Of a stretch of 64,000 nucleotides of DNA, positions 1-9,664 are shown piece by piece. Each line of letters starts with the position of its first letter. Position 1 is the stretch's first letter. The notes below the pieces were generated by a model, which ran no database searches, was not told the origin of the DNA, and saw only the letters and a list, made by a program, of their open reading frames with translations. The translations under genes and the position numbers were made by a program. The stretch comes from CAYFKJ01 sp964343605 (GTDB lineage Bacteria > Pseudomonadota > Alphaproteobacteria > UBA2966): positions 496,001-560,000 of the forward strand of contig CAYFKJ010000001.1 in the NCBI GenBank assembly GCA_964343605.1, read 5' to 3'.

Positions 1-34
1 CAAGGGCCAAATATCGATAGAAACGTCGTGCCAT
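1..34 (-). CDS. possible 5' end of a further gene, cut by the window edge
   Basis: On the minus strand an ATG at position 34 opens a frame that stays open to the window edge and reads MARRFYRYLAL. A GAGG lies about 15 nt upstream, which is farther than a usual ribosome binding site. The locus continues in the same direction from position 140, so a downstream gene is expected here. Eleven residues are too few to name a family. Confidence 0.25.
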   Translation of the reverse strand, partial: MARRFYRYLAL

Positions 35-139
35 GAATTTACCGGTTTACCTCAAGTCGACCATCTTACATTCCCGAGGCGCAGGAACGATGTTGGTGAA
101 AAAACGTGACCTCGGCGCCAATAATGCGCCCTACCGAAT

Positions 140-1303
140 TTAGCTGTCATGCCCCAACACGCCACGATAAACATCGGTGATTTGAGCCACATGGCTCTTA
201 GTAGAGTAACGACCGGACGTTTCATCCGCTGCGGTTTTGGTCAGCGATGCTGACAAGTCCCTGTCGCCCAAGATCCTCTCTATCGCCGCGGCATAACCCG
301 CCACATCGCCGGGCCTTACCAACAATCCGGTACGCTCGTCTTCAACAATTTTTGTGTGCCCTCCAGAACGAGAGGCGACCACAGGCGTTCCGACCAACAT
401 CGCTTCGACAAGTGTTCGGCCAAATGCCTCATTCAAGCCGGGAGCCACCAGCACATCGCAGCCCGCTATCCATTCTTCAGGATCTGTTACGAACTCTTGG
501 AACAGAACCTTGTCCGAAATGCTGAGAGAATGCGCCAGTTCGATCAATTCCCGCTTGAGGCCGTCACGGTCGGTGCCGAACAAAACAAATTTAAGCGCGC
601 GATATTCCCCAAGACCGGTTTCCGCGGCAATTCTAACAAATATGTCTGGCTGCTTTTGTTTCGTGAGATTTCCAAAGAAACCGATAACGGATTGCGCCGG
701 GTCGATTTTCAGTCTGGAGCACAGCTCAGCCCGAGATTTTTGACGGTCGGGCGTGGTACCGCACATCTCGACAGGGTTATTTACTAAGGAGGTCTTGGAC
801 TTCAGCCCCTCGGGCAAACTTGAACTGGTAAACTCTGATATCGACACGATACGCGTTGCTAATCGTGCACCCAGAGTCAATAGCCGGGATTTGGCGAACA
901 TCGACCTTTGATGCCACACGAATGGAATGGACGTCAGAAACGCCGGTACCACCCAGGTCAGGTTCATGCGCCCGTCTTGGGCGTGAACCAGATCAATCTC
1001 GTTTCTTCTTAGAAAACTTATCAGTTTTGGCATCGTCGTCAGCACCGCCAGAAGATGCCCCCCGATTGTCCGGTGGCGGCCCAGATAAGTTCTGATCGGG
1101 AGGCGTTGGTAGTTAATATTTCTTTCGTCCAACAGCTTTGTAAAAGGCCCATTTTCGTGAACCACCAGAATGGGCTCGAATTTTTCTCTATCCAAGTTCT
1201 CAACCAGTGCCGTTCCCGACAATTGAGCGCCACCGACGGAATCGCCAACGTAGGGGAACAGCACCCGGATTTTTCGCCGCGCCATACTGGACGAACTGGC
1301 CAT
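140..1303 (-). CDS. glycosyltransferase family 4 (GT-B fold)
   Basis: Predicted 387-aa retaining glycosyltransferase that would add a sugar from a nucleotide donor to a lipid-linked or growing glycan on the cytoplasmic side. The N-terminal GT-B domain carries the glycine-rich VGGAQLSG stretch near residue 20. The C-terminal half holds the GT4 signature EAFGRTLVE, an E-x7-E motif, followed by GTPVVAS. ATG codons at 1303 and 1285 are both possible; neither has a strong ribosome binding site, and GT4 homologues usually begin right at the hydrophobic strand IRVLFPY, which favours a start near 1285. The gene follows the methyltransferase stop by about 20 nt and is probably co-transcribed. Donor and acceptor cannot be read from sequence. 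Confidence 0.88.
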   Translation of the reverse strand: MASSSSMARRKIRVLFPYVGDSVGGAQLSGTALVENLDREKFEPILVVHENGPFTKLLDERNINYQRLPIRTYLGRHRTIGGHLLAVLTTMPKLISFLRRNEIDLVHAQDGRMNLTWVVPAFLTSIPFVWHQRSMFAKSRLLTLGARLATRIVSISEFTSSSLPEGLKSKTSLVNNPVEMCGTTPDRQKSRAELCSRLKIDPAQSVIGFFGNLTKQKQPDIFVRIAAETGLGEYRALKFVLFGTDRDGLKRELIELAHSLSISDKVLFQEFVTDPEEWIAGCDVLVAPGLNEAFGRTLVEAMLVGTPVVASRSGGHTKIVEDERTGLLVRPGDVAGYAAAIERILGDRDLSASLTKTAADETSGRYSTKSHVAQITDVYRGVLGHDS

Positions 1304-1324
1304 CAAAAGTTCAATGAAAAGGGC

Positions 1325-2035
1325 CTATTCGGCAGGAAGGTAATCCTCAACATAATAAAGGTCTCCATTGACAATCGAATATCGAAAATCCGCGACCTTG
1401 GAGCAAAAGGCGGGCCTGGCAACGTTGAGAAACGACCAAGGGTAAGGAAAAAACTGTACATGCAAATCGACCGTGTACTGGTACGGTCGCTGCAAAGGCA
1501 CAACAATGATGGCGCGGCTTCGCGCTACCCTGCGAATCTCTGAAATCGTCCCCCGGATATCCCCGATGTGTTCCAGGGTATGGGTACAGGTGACGGTTTC
1601 AAATTCGCCGTCTGCGAATGGAAAGGGTCTCTCCAAATCAACGGACAACATCTCGTATGGCTTTGAGTCCGCGATCGTTTGGCTGACGATAAAATCGGCC
1701 GCCGTTACGACCGACACCGCTGCCAATCGGTCCGCCAAATATCCGCTTCCGCAGCCCAAATCCAGTACGCTATTGCCGACTACATCGGCGACTATCTTCT
1801 CTACGCAACGGCCCGTCAGATCCGTTTCGCGAATTTTCGGCTGGATTGTCTCGTAGGCTTTGATGATTTCCGCTTGAGTCATGGCGTGAAATCGATCCTT
1901 GAAGACGACCGGCAGTTCCTTGTCGCCAAACATATGCTGCGCAAGCATCCTAAATGGGAATGAGTCTCGAACGATCGGCGGGAGCAATTGATCGAATACG
2001 AACGAGATCTTGTTCGTTATTTCTCTTGGCAGCAT
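1325..2035 (-). CDS. class I SAM-dependent methyltransferase
   Basis: 236-aa methyltransferase of the Methyltransf_11 type. SAM motif I reads VLDLGCGSGYLADRL around residue 90, and the post-motif region CTHTLEHIGD fits this family. It probably O- or N-methylates a sugar or another small molecule of the glycan pathway; the acceptor is unknown. The start is ATG with a GAGGA immediately upstream, a rather short spacing. It sits 134 nt after the flippase-like gene and directly before a GT4 gene, so a role in modifying the same glycan is the natural inference. Confidence 0.85.
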   Translation of the reverse strand: MLPREITNKISFVFDQLLPPIVRDSFPFRMLAQHMFGDKELPVVFKDRFHAMTQAEIIKAYETIQPKIRETDLTGRCVEKIVADVVGNSVLDLGCGSGYLADRLAAVSVVTAADFIVSQTIADSKPYEMLSVDLERPFPFADGEFETVTCTHTLEHIGDIRGTISEIRRVARSRAIIVVPLQRPYQYTVDLHVQFFPYPWSFLNVARPAFCSKVADFRYSIVNGDLYYVEDYLPAE

Positions 2036-2169
2036 TCCTCAAACTTTCGATGAATTGTCGGACTCTTCGGCGGAGTCCGGTGGCGGATGGACGGCCTGCG
2101 TTTGAATGCCCCTCCCTTGACGGCGGGCTCCGCCGGCAGCATCTGCGTATGCAATATCGGACACTGTGC

Positions 2170-3189
2170 TTAAAGCTTCGTCTTCTCGGCCTGTTCACGG
2201 ACATCGTGAGCGCGCGACGAAATAAGGTATTTGAAACCGCCGTAAGCAAATACGATGAGGGCAAACGGCAGCACCAAAATAATATGTGCGACGACGGCAA
2301 AGACCGTGCCGGTATTCCAGTCCACGCCAAATGCAGACATGCCCAAGGCAGCGAAATAGTCAAACGTCCCGACGAAACCGGGCGTACTTGGAATTGCTGT
2401 AGCCAATGTTGCAGTCGAGAAGGCAAACCAAGGGGCCAGGGGCGGCTCGGCCGCGCCGACGGCAAGGGCAACCGTGTAATAGGTGAAACCCTCCAGCGTC
2501 CACATTATCGCGGTCAGCAAAATAACGGACAGGAAGACGCGAGGTTGCCGGATGGTGGAGATGCCATCGAAAAAGTGATCCATCCAAACTCGCAATTGAC
2601 GGGAAAATTCATATCTTCTGACGGATTGAAGATCGCTCAGCCATCTGACAAGTTTCCTTATTGGCTTGTTGAGGAGAATCAATCCTAGCAGACCGGCAAC
2701 CGCCAAAACCGCGAAAATCACCGCCATAATGGTAAATGCCCTGGGAATTACCTCCGATCCGGTCAGGGCGAGCGTACCGACAAGAAACACCATAAATACG
2801 GCGACTAGATCCAGCACCCTTTCAAGCACGAGGAGGCCCAGAATTCTTGAGGCCGGAGACATGAGCTGTTCTCGAAATCCAAATGCCCGGGCAAAATCAC
2901 CCGCCCTGAAGGGAATTGCGATATTTAGCCAAACGCCCAGCAGATACGGCCAGACACATGCTTTCAGCGTCAGTGTTGGAGCCTGGACCAGCAGAATTCG
3001 CCACCATCTGACAATCCGGAAATACGCGCTCACCAGAATGCTGACTAGACCCAAAATCAACCATTCCCAGTTGGCCCTGGAAATAGATTCCCCGACCAAT
3101 TCCCAATCAAGCTTTTCAGCGATCAGGTAAACGAAAAGAGCGGTGAAGCCAAAGCCCAAAAACAGTTTCGTGGTTCGGCTAATTCTCAT
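2170..3189 (-). CDS. UPF0104 / flippase-like integral membrane protein
   Basis: 339-aa polytopic membrane protein of the lysylphosphatidylglycerol synthase transmembrane-region (UPF0104, YbhN/AglD-like) family. Eight or so hydrophobic segments are visible, beginning at about residue 8. The family includes proteins in lipid and glycolipid clusters, some tied to lipid-linked glycan handling, but their biochemistry is poorly settled. Here it lies between glycosyltransferases in a locus without a Wzx-type flippase, so a helper role in lipid-linked sugar transfer or translocation is possible. A 214-nt spacer precedes it, in which I see no convincing terminator. Confidence 0.75.
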   Translation of the reverse strand: MRISRTTKLFLGFGFTALFVYLIAEKLDWELVGESISRANWEWLILGLVSILVSAYFRIVRWWRILLVQAPTLTLKACVWPYLLGVWLNIAIPFRAGDFARAFGFREQLMSPASRILGLLVLERVLDLVAVFMVFLVGTLALTGSEVIPRAFTIMAVIFAVLAVAGLLGLILLNKPIRKLVRWLSDLQSVRRYEFSRQLRVWMDHFFDGISTIRQPRVFLSVILLTAIMWTLEGFTYYTVALAVGAAEPPLAPWFAFSTATLATAIPSTPGFVGTFDYFAALGMSAFGVDWNTGTVFAVVAHIILVLPFALIVFAYGGFKYLISSRAHDVREQAEKTKL

Positions 3190-3403
3190 TTCGGCTGAAG
3201 GTACATGATTGTTTTCATATGGATCGATATTTTCAAAGTAGCTAACTATTTACGGCAATCATTATCCGCACCTGGCTTTCAAGCACGCCAGGCCCAACCC
3301 TTTGCTCCACAACAATACAAACTCATTTTTCGTCCTATTGTTTTAGTTGCGTCAATCCTCACGGGGTTGGATTGAAGGGCATGTGCCCCGCGTATTTTCC
3401 CCG

Positions 3404-4534
3404 TCATACCGGCTGGAGCCGACGATAAATTGCTTCCGAGGAATCCAACATTCGACTTGTCGAATAGTTTTCCAAAATTCGGCGTCTCGCACGGCCGCTC
3501 AACTCCCGCCGCTGTTCCGGTGAGAGTTGCAGCCACTGCATCCAGGCATCTGAAAGAGCGACGGGATCTCTCTTGGCCACAACGTAACCCGTGTCCCCGA
3601 CAATCAACGCTGCATCGCCGACGTCGGTCACGGCGCAAGGTATACCCACGGCCATCGCTTCTCCCACAGAATTCGGAAACCCCTCGCCGAACGCGGAACT
3701 TTGAGTGGACAGGTCGAACGAATTGAATACCTGCGGCATGTCGCTCCGGTAGCCAGCCCAAATCACGTCGTCGCTTATTTCCAGCTCGCGGCACATGTCG
3801 CGCAGGAACTCTTTGTATCCGGTTTCCCCATCTCCAACGCAAACATATCTTGCCTTTACGCCTTTTGATTTCAAACACGCGGCGGCCCGAAGGAAATTCG
3901 GATGATCTTTCATGGGATCAATCCGAGCCGCCAACCCAATTATTACCTCGTCGCCTGCACGCTGCCACTGCCGCTTCAAGGCCGTTGGGACTGCGCTGAT
4001 CGGTTGGTACCGCTGGACATCGATACCGTTTGGAACAACCGAAATGGAGCGCCTTCTGAAACCATTGGCAAGAGCATACCTTTTGCCGGCGATCGAGTTC
4101 GCGATGATTTCCGAAGGCACGCCGGAACATGCCCTTTCAATCAAAGCGACGAGCCGCCAGGTCCAATCATATTCCGATAAATCCATATCGGACGCACGAA
4201 TCCCCCAAATCAACTTCGACGGTGCATGGACCGGGGCCAGGGCTGCAGCCATCAAGTTCGGCGGGCCAAGAAAGCTGTGAATTACATCGGGCTGGAGAGA
4301 CCGGAGCACTCGTCCCAGTCGGTAGATGAAACCGGCAATATCCCACCGCCCGCGCTTCTCGGCCGATAGCAACATAACTCCGGTTTCCATGATTTCACGC
4401 TCCAACGCTCCCCCAGGATAGAAGGTGACGATGGCAATTCGGTGCCCGCGCGCCGCAAGTCCCTTTGCCAGTTCAACGATCTGAACCTCAGCCCCTCCCA
4501 CCTCAAGCGAGCGCGTGAGAAACACGATCTTCAT
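3404..4534 (-). CDS. glycosyltransferase family 4 (GT-B fold)
   Basis: 376-aa glycosyltransferase. It begins MKIVFLTRSLEVGGAEVQ, a typical GT4 N-terminus in which VGGAE is the diagnostic glycine loop. The C-terminal domain contains GLAARIDPMKDH and the E-x7-E motif EGFPNSVGE followed by GIPCAVTDVGD, which bind the nucleotide-sugar donor. Expected to act at the cytoplasmic face on a lipid-linked glycan. It starts 44 nt after the stop of the GT-B-like gene at 4579 and is probably in the same transcript. The linkage made cannot be predicted. Confidence 0.9.
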   Translation of the reverse strand: MKIVFLTRSLEVGGAEVQIVELAKGLAARGHRIAIVTFYPGGALEREIMETGVMLLSAEKRGRWDIAGFIYRLGRVLRSLQPDVIHSFLGPPNLMAAALAPVHAPSKLIWGIRASDMDLSEYDWTWRLVALIERACSGVPSEIIANSIAGKRYALANGFRRRSISVVPNGIDVQRYQPISAVPTALKRQWQRAGDEVIIGLAARIDPMKDHPNFLRAAACLKSKGVKARYVCVGDGETGYKEFLRDMCRELEISDDVIWAGYRSDMPQVFNSFDLSTQSSAFGEGFPNSVGEAMAVGIPCAVTDVGDAALIVGDTGYVVAKRDPVALSDAWMQWLQLSPEQRRELSGRARRRILENYSTSRMLDSSEAIYRRLQPV

Positions 4535-4578
4535 GGAATGTTTAGGCCCCTCGGCACCATGTCTGGAATTCAGCCAAG

Positions 4579-5655
4579 TTAATTTGCCGTCACCATCTTC
4601 GCGAAACGCTCGGCAAACTGTTCCCAGCCTTCTTCGGACGCAACGTGGTAGCGGTAGGCTTCCTGACCATTTCGCGCAATCTCGACGTAGCTATCGTAGT
4701 TCGTCAGAACTTCGTCGAGTTTTTCTGAAACATCGTCGAGCAGCCAACTGTGGGGCAGGTAGGTGACGTTCTCCCGATACAAATCGGGATAAGTTTCCAA
4801 GTGCGACATGTCGGGTTTGAAGAGCAACGCGCCACAGATGAAAGTTTCAAAATCCTTGTAATTGATTTCGCTGTAGCCGAAAGGTGAAGCCACGACTTTG
4901 CTTTTCCTCAGTTCTTCAAAGTACCGCCATTTGGAAATCCTGTCGGTGCGACGATAGCGCCCAAGGATATCGGCCATTCGCCTTCGCTGGTATTCAACCG
5001 TTTTATTCTTGTAGTCCAAGCCCATGCGGCAGGAGACTTCAAAAGGTCTGTCGGTTGACGGCGCATGGTATTTCTTGGGGTATCCGAGAAATAGTCCCAG
5101 CGGCAATCGGGCATACATTGATGACAGCCGCGGACCGGAAAAACTGTAGTTCGCCAGACTGGTATTCCACGAGACGGCTAGCTTATCCAGGTCTCCCTCG
5201 TTTTTCAGGAAGTAAGAGTGGGTTGCCGGTGTGTCTTCAATACCCAACTGCTCATGGTAATAGTGGGAAAAATAGCGAGCCCCATAAATCGGCGACAGGT
5301 AGCGGCTGCGATCACGCAACAAGCTGGTTTTGTAGTACTTGGTTACGTAGGGAAATATCTCCGGAATAATTTGAGCTGAGGTGGAACTTCTGTCGAAGTA
5401 ATAAACCCGTGACACCTTCTCGGAGAGGTCGGCCAGAAGCTCGAGAGCGAAAGCGCGATTTTCGTCCCAATGTCCGGAAAAAAACTTGCTGTTGATTATT
5501 ACAGCATCGCATTCGGTCAACTTGCCGTCCGGCTCATACTGGCATGAAACGTCGATACCTCGGTCCCTGAGCCGACCAAGGTTGCTCAGGATCGGCATCA
5601 AAAAGGCCCTGGTGTTCTGCGTCGTGAAGCGTTGGGAGAGAATCTTTAGACGCAC
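4579..5655 (-). CDS. GT-B-like protein, putative glycosyltransferase
   Basis: 358-aa protein with a GTG start. The N-terminus alternates strands and helices like a Rossmann domain, and the C-terminal half resembles the donor-binding domain of glycosyltransferase family 1-like or CgeB-like proteins: SPFGYSEINYKDFETFICGALLFKPDMSHL is the expected place for a donor site, with the acidic E of SEIN and FE. No signal peptide or membrane span is visible. It lies between two GT4 genes with only 9 nt to the upstream one, so a transferase in the same pathway is likely, but I cannot assign a precise family. Confidence 0.55.
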   Translation of the reverse strand: MRLKILSQRFTTQNTRAFLMPILSNLGRLRDRGIDVSCQYEPDGKLTECDAVIINSKFFSGHWDENRAFALELLADLSEKVSRVYYFDRSSTSAQIIPEIFPYVTKYYKTSLLRDRSRYLSPIYGARYFSHYYHEQLGIEDTPATHSYFLKNEGDLDKLAVSWNTSLANYSFSGPRLSSMYARLPLGLFLGYPKKYHAPSTDRPFEVSCRMGLDYKNKTVEYQRRRMADILGRYRRTDRISKWRYFEELRKSKVVASPFGYSEINYKDFETFICGALLFKPDMSHLETYPDLYRENVTYLPHSWLLDDVSEKLDEVLTNYDSYVEIARNGQEAYRYHVASEEGWEQFAERFAKMVTAN

Positions 5656-5664
5656 GTGCCGATC

Positions 5665-6804
5665 TCAATCTTCGTTTTCGGCAGGTCGACCGGCGGCATC
5701 GCTTTGAGTTTCAATTGTGGAGGCAAACAGCATCTCCTCCCACTGGTCGACCACCAATGCGGCATCGTTTTGCTTCACTCTCTCCCTACCGGCCGAGGCC
5801 AGTCCTTCTCGCAGTTCTCTGTTCGAAGCCAGCTTCGACAATGCCGCTGCAAGATCGTCGATGTCGCCGGCGCGCGTGACAAGACCCGTTACGTCGTGGT
5901 CGACAAATTCCAAAGCCCCGCCACACGCGTCGCTGACGACCGTACAAATTCGGTGGTTCATAGCCTCCAGCAAAACGTTTGGCGTACCTTCAAACATTGA
6001 CGACAAAACGAAAATTTCCGCTGCGGCGTAGAAGTCTTCAGGAGTTTCCGTGGGCTTGTGGATCAGCGCCTTTCCCCGTAAACCGCACCGGTCGACAAGT
6101 TGGTGCAGGTCGTCGGCAAGCGCGCCATCGCCGACAATATCAAGGCGCCATTCCGGATATTCGCCAACAAAACTGGCAAAGGCTCTGATCAGAATGGCGT
6201 GAGCTTTTTGACCTGTCAGACGCCCAATCGAAAGAATTCTCCTGCTTCCGCTGTTGTACGGCAGTGTAGACCCGTCAACGATTTCAATTGGGTTTGGGAC
6301 GTGACGTAATTTGGCGCTCGGTACGTATTCCCGCAGGCCTTCGACAGCCCCGTGACTATTTGCCGTGACGGTATCTGCAAGCGGATAGACGCGCCTGCGA
6401 AGCCAATCCCAAATTCGCCCGAATGATTGCCGACGCGGATCGTTTCGCTCTGAAATCACCGTCGTAACGTCGAGGCCGAGGGTAGCCAAAACCGTCAAAA
6501 TGTTGGTGGCTCCGACAAAAGATAACACCTTGGGTGCGCCGGACCGTCGAACTTCCTTTCGAATCTTCGCGATACGTGATGCGTTCGACCATAATGCCCT
6601 GATGACGTTGCCGCTATCGCCCAAGGAATTCAATGCTATCCTGTCGATACCCTCCTCCAGGCGGAAAAAATCTTCCGCCGGACCGGCCAACGTCAACACC
6701 AGAATTCGTTTCCCTCGTTTGAACAAAGCGTTGGCCAAGGTGACCAGCACCCGCTGGGCACCCCCGGCGCCGAGGTCAGAGACGACCAGTACGATATCGT
6801 GCAT
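5665..6804 (-). CDS. glycosyltransferase family 4 (GT-B fold)
   Basis: 379-aa glycosyltransferase. The ATG at 6804 gives MHDIVLVVSDLGAGGAQRVL, an intact GT4 N-terminal strand and glycine loop, with AAGGCAAG upstream. A longer frame to 6864 adds 20 unrelated residues and is less likely. Further features are SIGRLTGQKAH in the C-terminal domain and the E-x7-E motif EGTPNVLLE. The organisation suggests stepwise assembly of a lipid-linked repeat together with the two other GT4 proteins nearby. It follows the asparagine-synthase stop by 63 nt. Confidence 0.9.
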   Translation of the reverse strand: MHDIVLVVSDLGAGGAQRVLVTLANALFKRGKRILVLTLAGPAEDFFRLEEGIDRIALNSLGDSGNVIRALWSNASRIAKIRKEVRRSGAPKVLSFVGATNILTVLATLGLDVTTVISERNDPRRQSFGRIWDWLRRRVYPLADTVTANSHGAVEGLREYVPSAKLRHVPNPIEIVDGSTLPYNSGSRRILSIGRLTGQKAHAILIRAFASFVGEYPEWRLDIVGDGALADDLHQLVDRCGLRGKALIHKPTETPEDFYAAAEIFVLSSMFEGTPNVLLEAMNHRICTVVSDACGGALEFVDHDVTGLVTRAGDIDDLAAALSKLASNRELREGLASAGRERVKQNDAALVVDQWEEMLFASTIETQSDAAGRPAENED

Positions 6805-6867
6805 TTGTACTTGCCTTGAGCGGGGCGTGAAGCACCATCCTGATAACAGGCCGATTCCTCTCAACGC

Positions 6868-8691
6868 CTAGGTGGTCGCCCCTGCTTCCCTTCCCGACCA
6901 ACCGGCAAATTCACTGGCGATCGTCATTCGAACAGCAAGCCTCCGCCATCCCGGCTGCTCGCGCATGCGCCATACCTTCTCGCTAATGCTCTTGGGCACG
7001 CCATCAACCTTTGGCGGCGCGGCGTAGTGCATCAGGAAGCGGTCTTGGGGGTAAACAAATCCTCGTTTCGGCCGATCGAAATAGCTTGACGGAACATATC
7101 TCTCCGCAATTCGCTGCAACGAGGATTTTCTCCCGAACGCGAGCAGCGCCCGCGAATCGAATGTGGCAAATAGTTCGAACAGGGATTTGTTTAAATAGGG
7201 GGTCCTTAATTCCATGCTGGCCCGCATGCTCGCCAGATCCAAGGAAACCAAAATGCTGTTCGGCATCGTGATCGTCAGGTCGATCGAGTGGACCGATTCT
7301 CCAAACGAACGTTTTTCTTGTCCAAACATCTGCTCCGCCCAGGGCGCGAACGCCGGGAGCTTCCGCAAGAGATGAATGGCAGGTTGATTTTTCAAAGCAA
7401 TGAAACGCTGCGAATCGCATACGCCAAAGATATCTCTAAAAATGCGAAATTTGTCGTTCGTATGTTGAATTGGGCCGAGGGCGGCGCCGGCTGCCAATCG
7501 GATTATTTCCGGAACGGCATAGCGATTCCGATTTCTATAGGCGAATTCGTTCTTTTGATAGCCTAGCGATAGTTCGTCGCCACCCATCCCCGTAAGGGCA
7601 ACTCGATAATCTAGCCCTGCTGCGATTTTGGATATTTGATGTACCGGGGCAATCGATATGTTGTCGTTGGGCTGGCCATACATCCCGATAATGTAAGCAC
7701 TATCGACCTCTTCGACTTCGTCGTCGCTCTCCATAACCAGGTGATCCAAACCCAGGTGATCTGCGATCGCCCTAGCATCCTCGCTCTCATCGTGAATCTG
7801 TCCCCTCGGGAATCCGACGGTCAGGCATGTTGAACTGCGTTTCAACTCCTTGGCAGTAATGGCGGCAACCAGGACGGAATCCACGCCGCCTGACAAGAAC
7901 GTGCAGGTCGGCACATCGGCCTCCAACCGGCCTTCTATGCTTTCAGTCAACCTTTCATGGATATCGTCAATTTCTGTCTCGGATAACGGCACCAGGGGCC
8001 CCTGACGGGGTTGAGGGAGAGGCGGCTGCCAATACTGTCTTTGAGCGCCTATACGACCCTCGACAATCTCGATGTGGCCCGCCGGCAGAAGGCGTTTGAT
8101 ACTGGGATAAATAGTTTCGGGGGCAGGCAAGTAGCCGAGGGACAGATATGGCATCATGCGCTCGGATGAGAAGTCTGGTTGGACATCCAACAGTCGAACT
8201 AACGGCAAAAGCTCCGACGAAACGACTATGCCATCGCTTGTTTCGGCGTAGTAGAGTGTCTTCTCGCCGAAGGCATCGCTCGCCAGGTGCGCTTTGGCGC
8301 CATTCCAGACGGCAAACGCAAACATGCCGTCAAGTTGCTCCAAACACCCCGTTTCGAACTGCTGCCAAGCCCGCAGCAAAACTTCAACGTCACCTGTGGT
8401 GCTAAAATTCGCACCAAGTCCTTGAAGACGACCTCTAATGTTTTTGTAGTTGTAGATTTCCCCGTTGTAGGTCAGTGCGAGGTTGTCACGCACCATCGGT
8501 TGATTGCTGGCATCGCTGAGATCAATAACTGTCAATCGTCGGTGGCCCAGATAAACCCCTTTTTCCCGATCAACCCATTCGCCGCTGGCGTTCGGACCGC
8601 GGTGTCGAAGCATTTCCACACCTGCCCGCGCCAGTTTGATGTCAGCGTCCATTAATGGGCGATTCAGAAAAAGAGAAAATATTCCACACAT
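6868..8691 (-). CDS. asnB: asparagine synthase (glutamine-hydrolysing) homologue 1
   Basis: 607-aa class II amidotransferase. It starts MCGIF, so the catalytic Cys2 of the glutaminase domain is intact, and HRGPNASGEW follows near residue 30. The synthetase domain carries the ATP pyrophosphatase loop SGGVDS around residue 265. The family moves ammonia from glutamine to a carboxylate activated as an adenylate. In surface-glycan clusters such proteins (for example WbpS) are thought to amidate uronic or ulosonic acid carboxylates; that role is inferred here from context. Two further divergent homologues lie in the window (23152-25101 and 29049-30962). Confidence 0.9.
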   Translation of the reverse strand: MCGIFSLFLNRPLMDADIKLARAGVEMLRHRGPNASGEWVDREKGVYLGHRRLTVIDLSDASNQPMVRDNLALTYNGEIYNYKNIRGRLQGLGANFSTTGDVEVLLRAWQQFETGCLEQLDGMFAFAVWNGAKAHLASDAFGEKTLYYAETSDGIVVSSELLPLVRLLDVQPDFSSERMMPYLSLGYLPAPETIYPSIKRLLPAGHIEIVEGRIGAQRQYWQPPLPQPRQGPLVPLSETEIDDIHERLTESIEGRLEADVPTCTFLSGGVDSVLVAAITAKELKRSSTCLTVGFPRGQIHDESEDARAIADHLGLDHLVMESDDEVEEVDSAYIIGMYGQPNDNISIAPVHQISKIAAGLDYRVALTGMGGDELSLGYQKNEFAYRNRNRYAVPEIIRLAAGAALGPIQHTNDKFRIFRDIFGVCDSQRFIALKNQPAIHLLRKLPAFAPWAEQMFGQEKRSFGESVHSIDLTITMPNSILVSLDLASMRASMELRTPYLNKSLFELFATFDSRALLAFGRKSSLQRIAERYVPSSYFDRPKRGFVYPQDRFLMHYAAPPKVDGVPKSISEKVWRMREQPGWRRLAVRMTIASEFAGWSGREAGATT

Positions 8692-8755
8692 GATGAGCGC
8701 CTGACGGTGAGAGCCAAAACCGATGCCATCACCTTTCGTCCCAACGGCGAACGAC

Positions 8756-9640
8756 CTAAAAAGCGGGCCAATTCGCGGGGTTCAAAAACGTCTGATCGGA
8801 GATGTTAAAATCTTCGGCGGGTAAATGAAGTTCCGGCGTATCCAGCCACGCCTCGGAAATTCCAGAGAGCTCCTGCACGCTGTTTACTCCCACCAAAACG
8901 CTGTCAACCGCGCCGGTTGACCGGACATATGAAAGAGCCGCCTGCAAGGGGCTGACACGCGCCGTGGCTGCAGCCTCGTGGAAGGCATCCAACTGAGGCC
9001 GGATGGGCCGAAAGAACTCCGGTACCGAGGCCGGGTCCATCAGCAGAAGCCCCTGGAGAAACACCGAACGGGCGTGGATTTCGATGCCTCGCTCGCGAAG
9101 CGATCGTAAATGCCCGCTTCCTATCAGCCTTTGATCGAGGATATTCAATGGGAGTTGAATCAAGTCGATTCGATGGTGCTCAAGGACGTGGTCAATCTGG
9201 TCTGCCGAATAAACCGACACGCCAAACTTTTCTATGCGTCCATTCGCTTTCAGATTCTCCAATGTTGCGAGACGAATTTTTCCGCTTTCCTCCAGAACAT
9301 CCCTAAAGCGGTGGAGCAGCACGCCGTAGACCTTGGATTGTCCCAGTCGGGCCAAAGATTCGGCAAAGCCATTTTCGATATTCGACTGTGTCTCGCTCGG
9401 CGAAAGCCCCGATTCGAAAGGTCCAAGTTTTGTGACAATCCGAAAACCATGGTCGGGTGGAAGCGATTCGCCCAGCACACGTTCGGACTCGCCATAGGAG
9501 GCGGCGGTGTCCAGCAAATTGATCCGAACTCTTCGCGCCTTCTCGAGTATCCTGCCCACATCGTCCGGCGAACACCGGCCTGTGGTGTTGGATATGCCGT
9601 AATTCAGCCCGAATTGGACAGTGCCAATGCCAAGTTCCAT
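8756..9640 (-). CDS. aldo/keto reductase
   Basis: 294-aa TIM-barrel oxidoreductase using NAD(P)H. LLDTAASYGESERVLGE holds the Asp and Tyr of the catalytic tetrad. The Lys position is seen in IVTKLG, and the His-containing strand in GVLLHRF. Aldo/keto reductases of this type often accompany SpsF-like cytidylyltransferases in nonulosonic acid clusters, where they are presumed to reduce a keto sugar. It is followed by the deacetylase gene and belongs to the same direction and likely transcript. The substrate is unknown. Confidence 0.88.
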   Translation of the reverse strand: MELGIGTVQFGLNYGISNTTGRCSPDDVGRILEKARRVRINLLDTAASYGESERVLGESLPPDHGFRIVTKLGPFESGLSPSETQSNIENGFAESLARLGQSKVYGVLLHRFRDVLEESGKIRLATLENLKANGRIEKFGVSVYSADQIDHVLEHHRIDLIQLPLNILDQRLIGSGHLRSLRERGIEIHARSVFLQGLLLMDPASVPEFFRPIRPQLDAFHEAAATARVSPLQAALSYVRSTGAVDSVLVGVNSVQELSGISEAWLDTPELHLPAEDFNISDQTFLNPANWPAF

Positions 9641-9664
9641 CTGCCAGACCTTATACCGGAAAGA

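Noticed and set aside
3271..3292. CCTGGC / GCCAGG hairpin in the 214-nt spacer as a terminator
   Set aside because: Six-bp stem with a 10-nt loop and no T-run on the minus strand.
3279..3878. 199-residue minus-strand frame overlapping the end of the GT4 gene
   Set aside because: Out of frame with a clear GT4 C-terminus, very basic, low-complexity composition.
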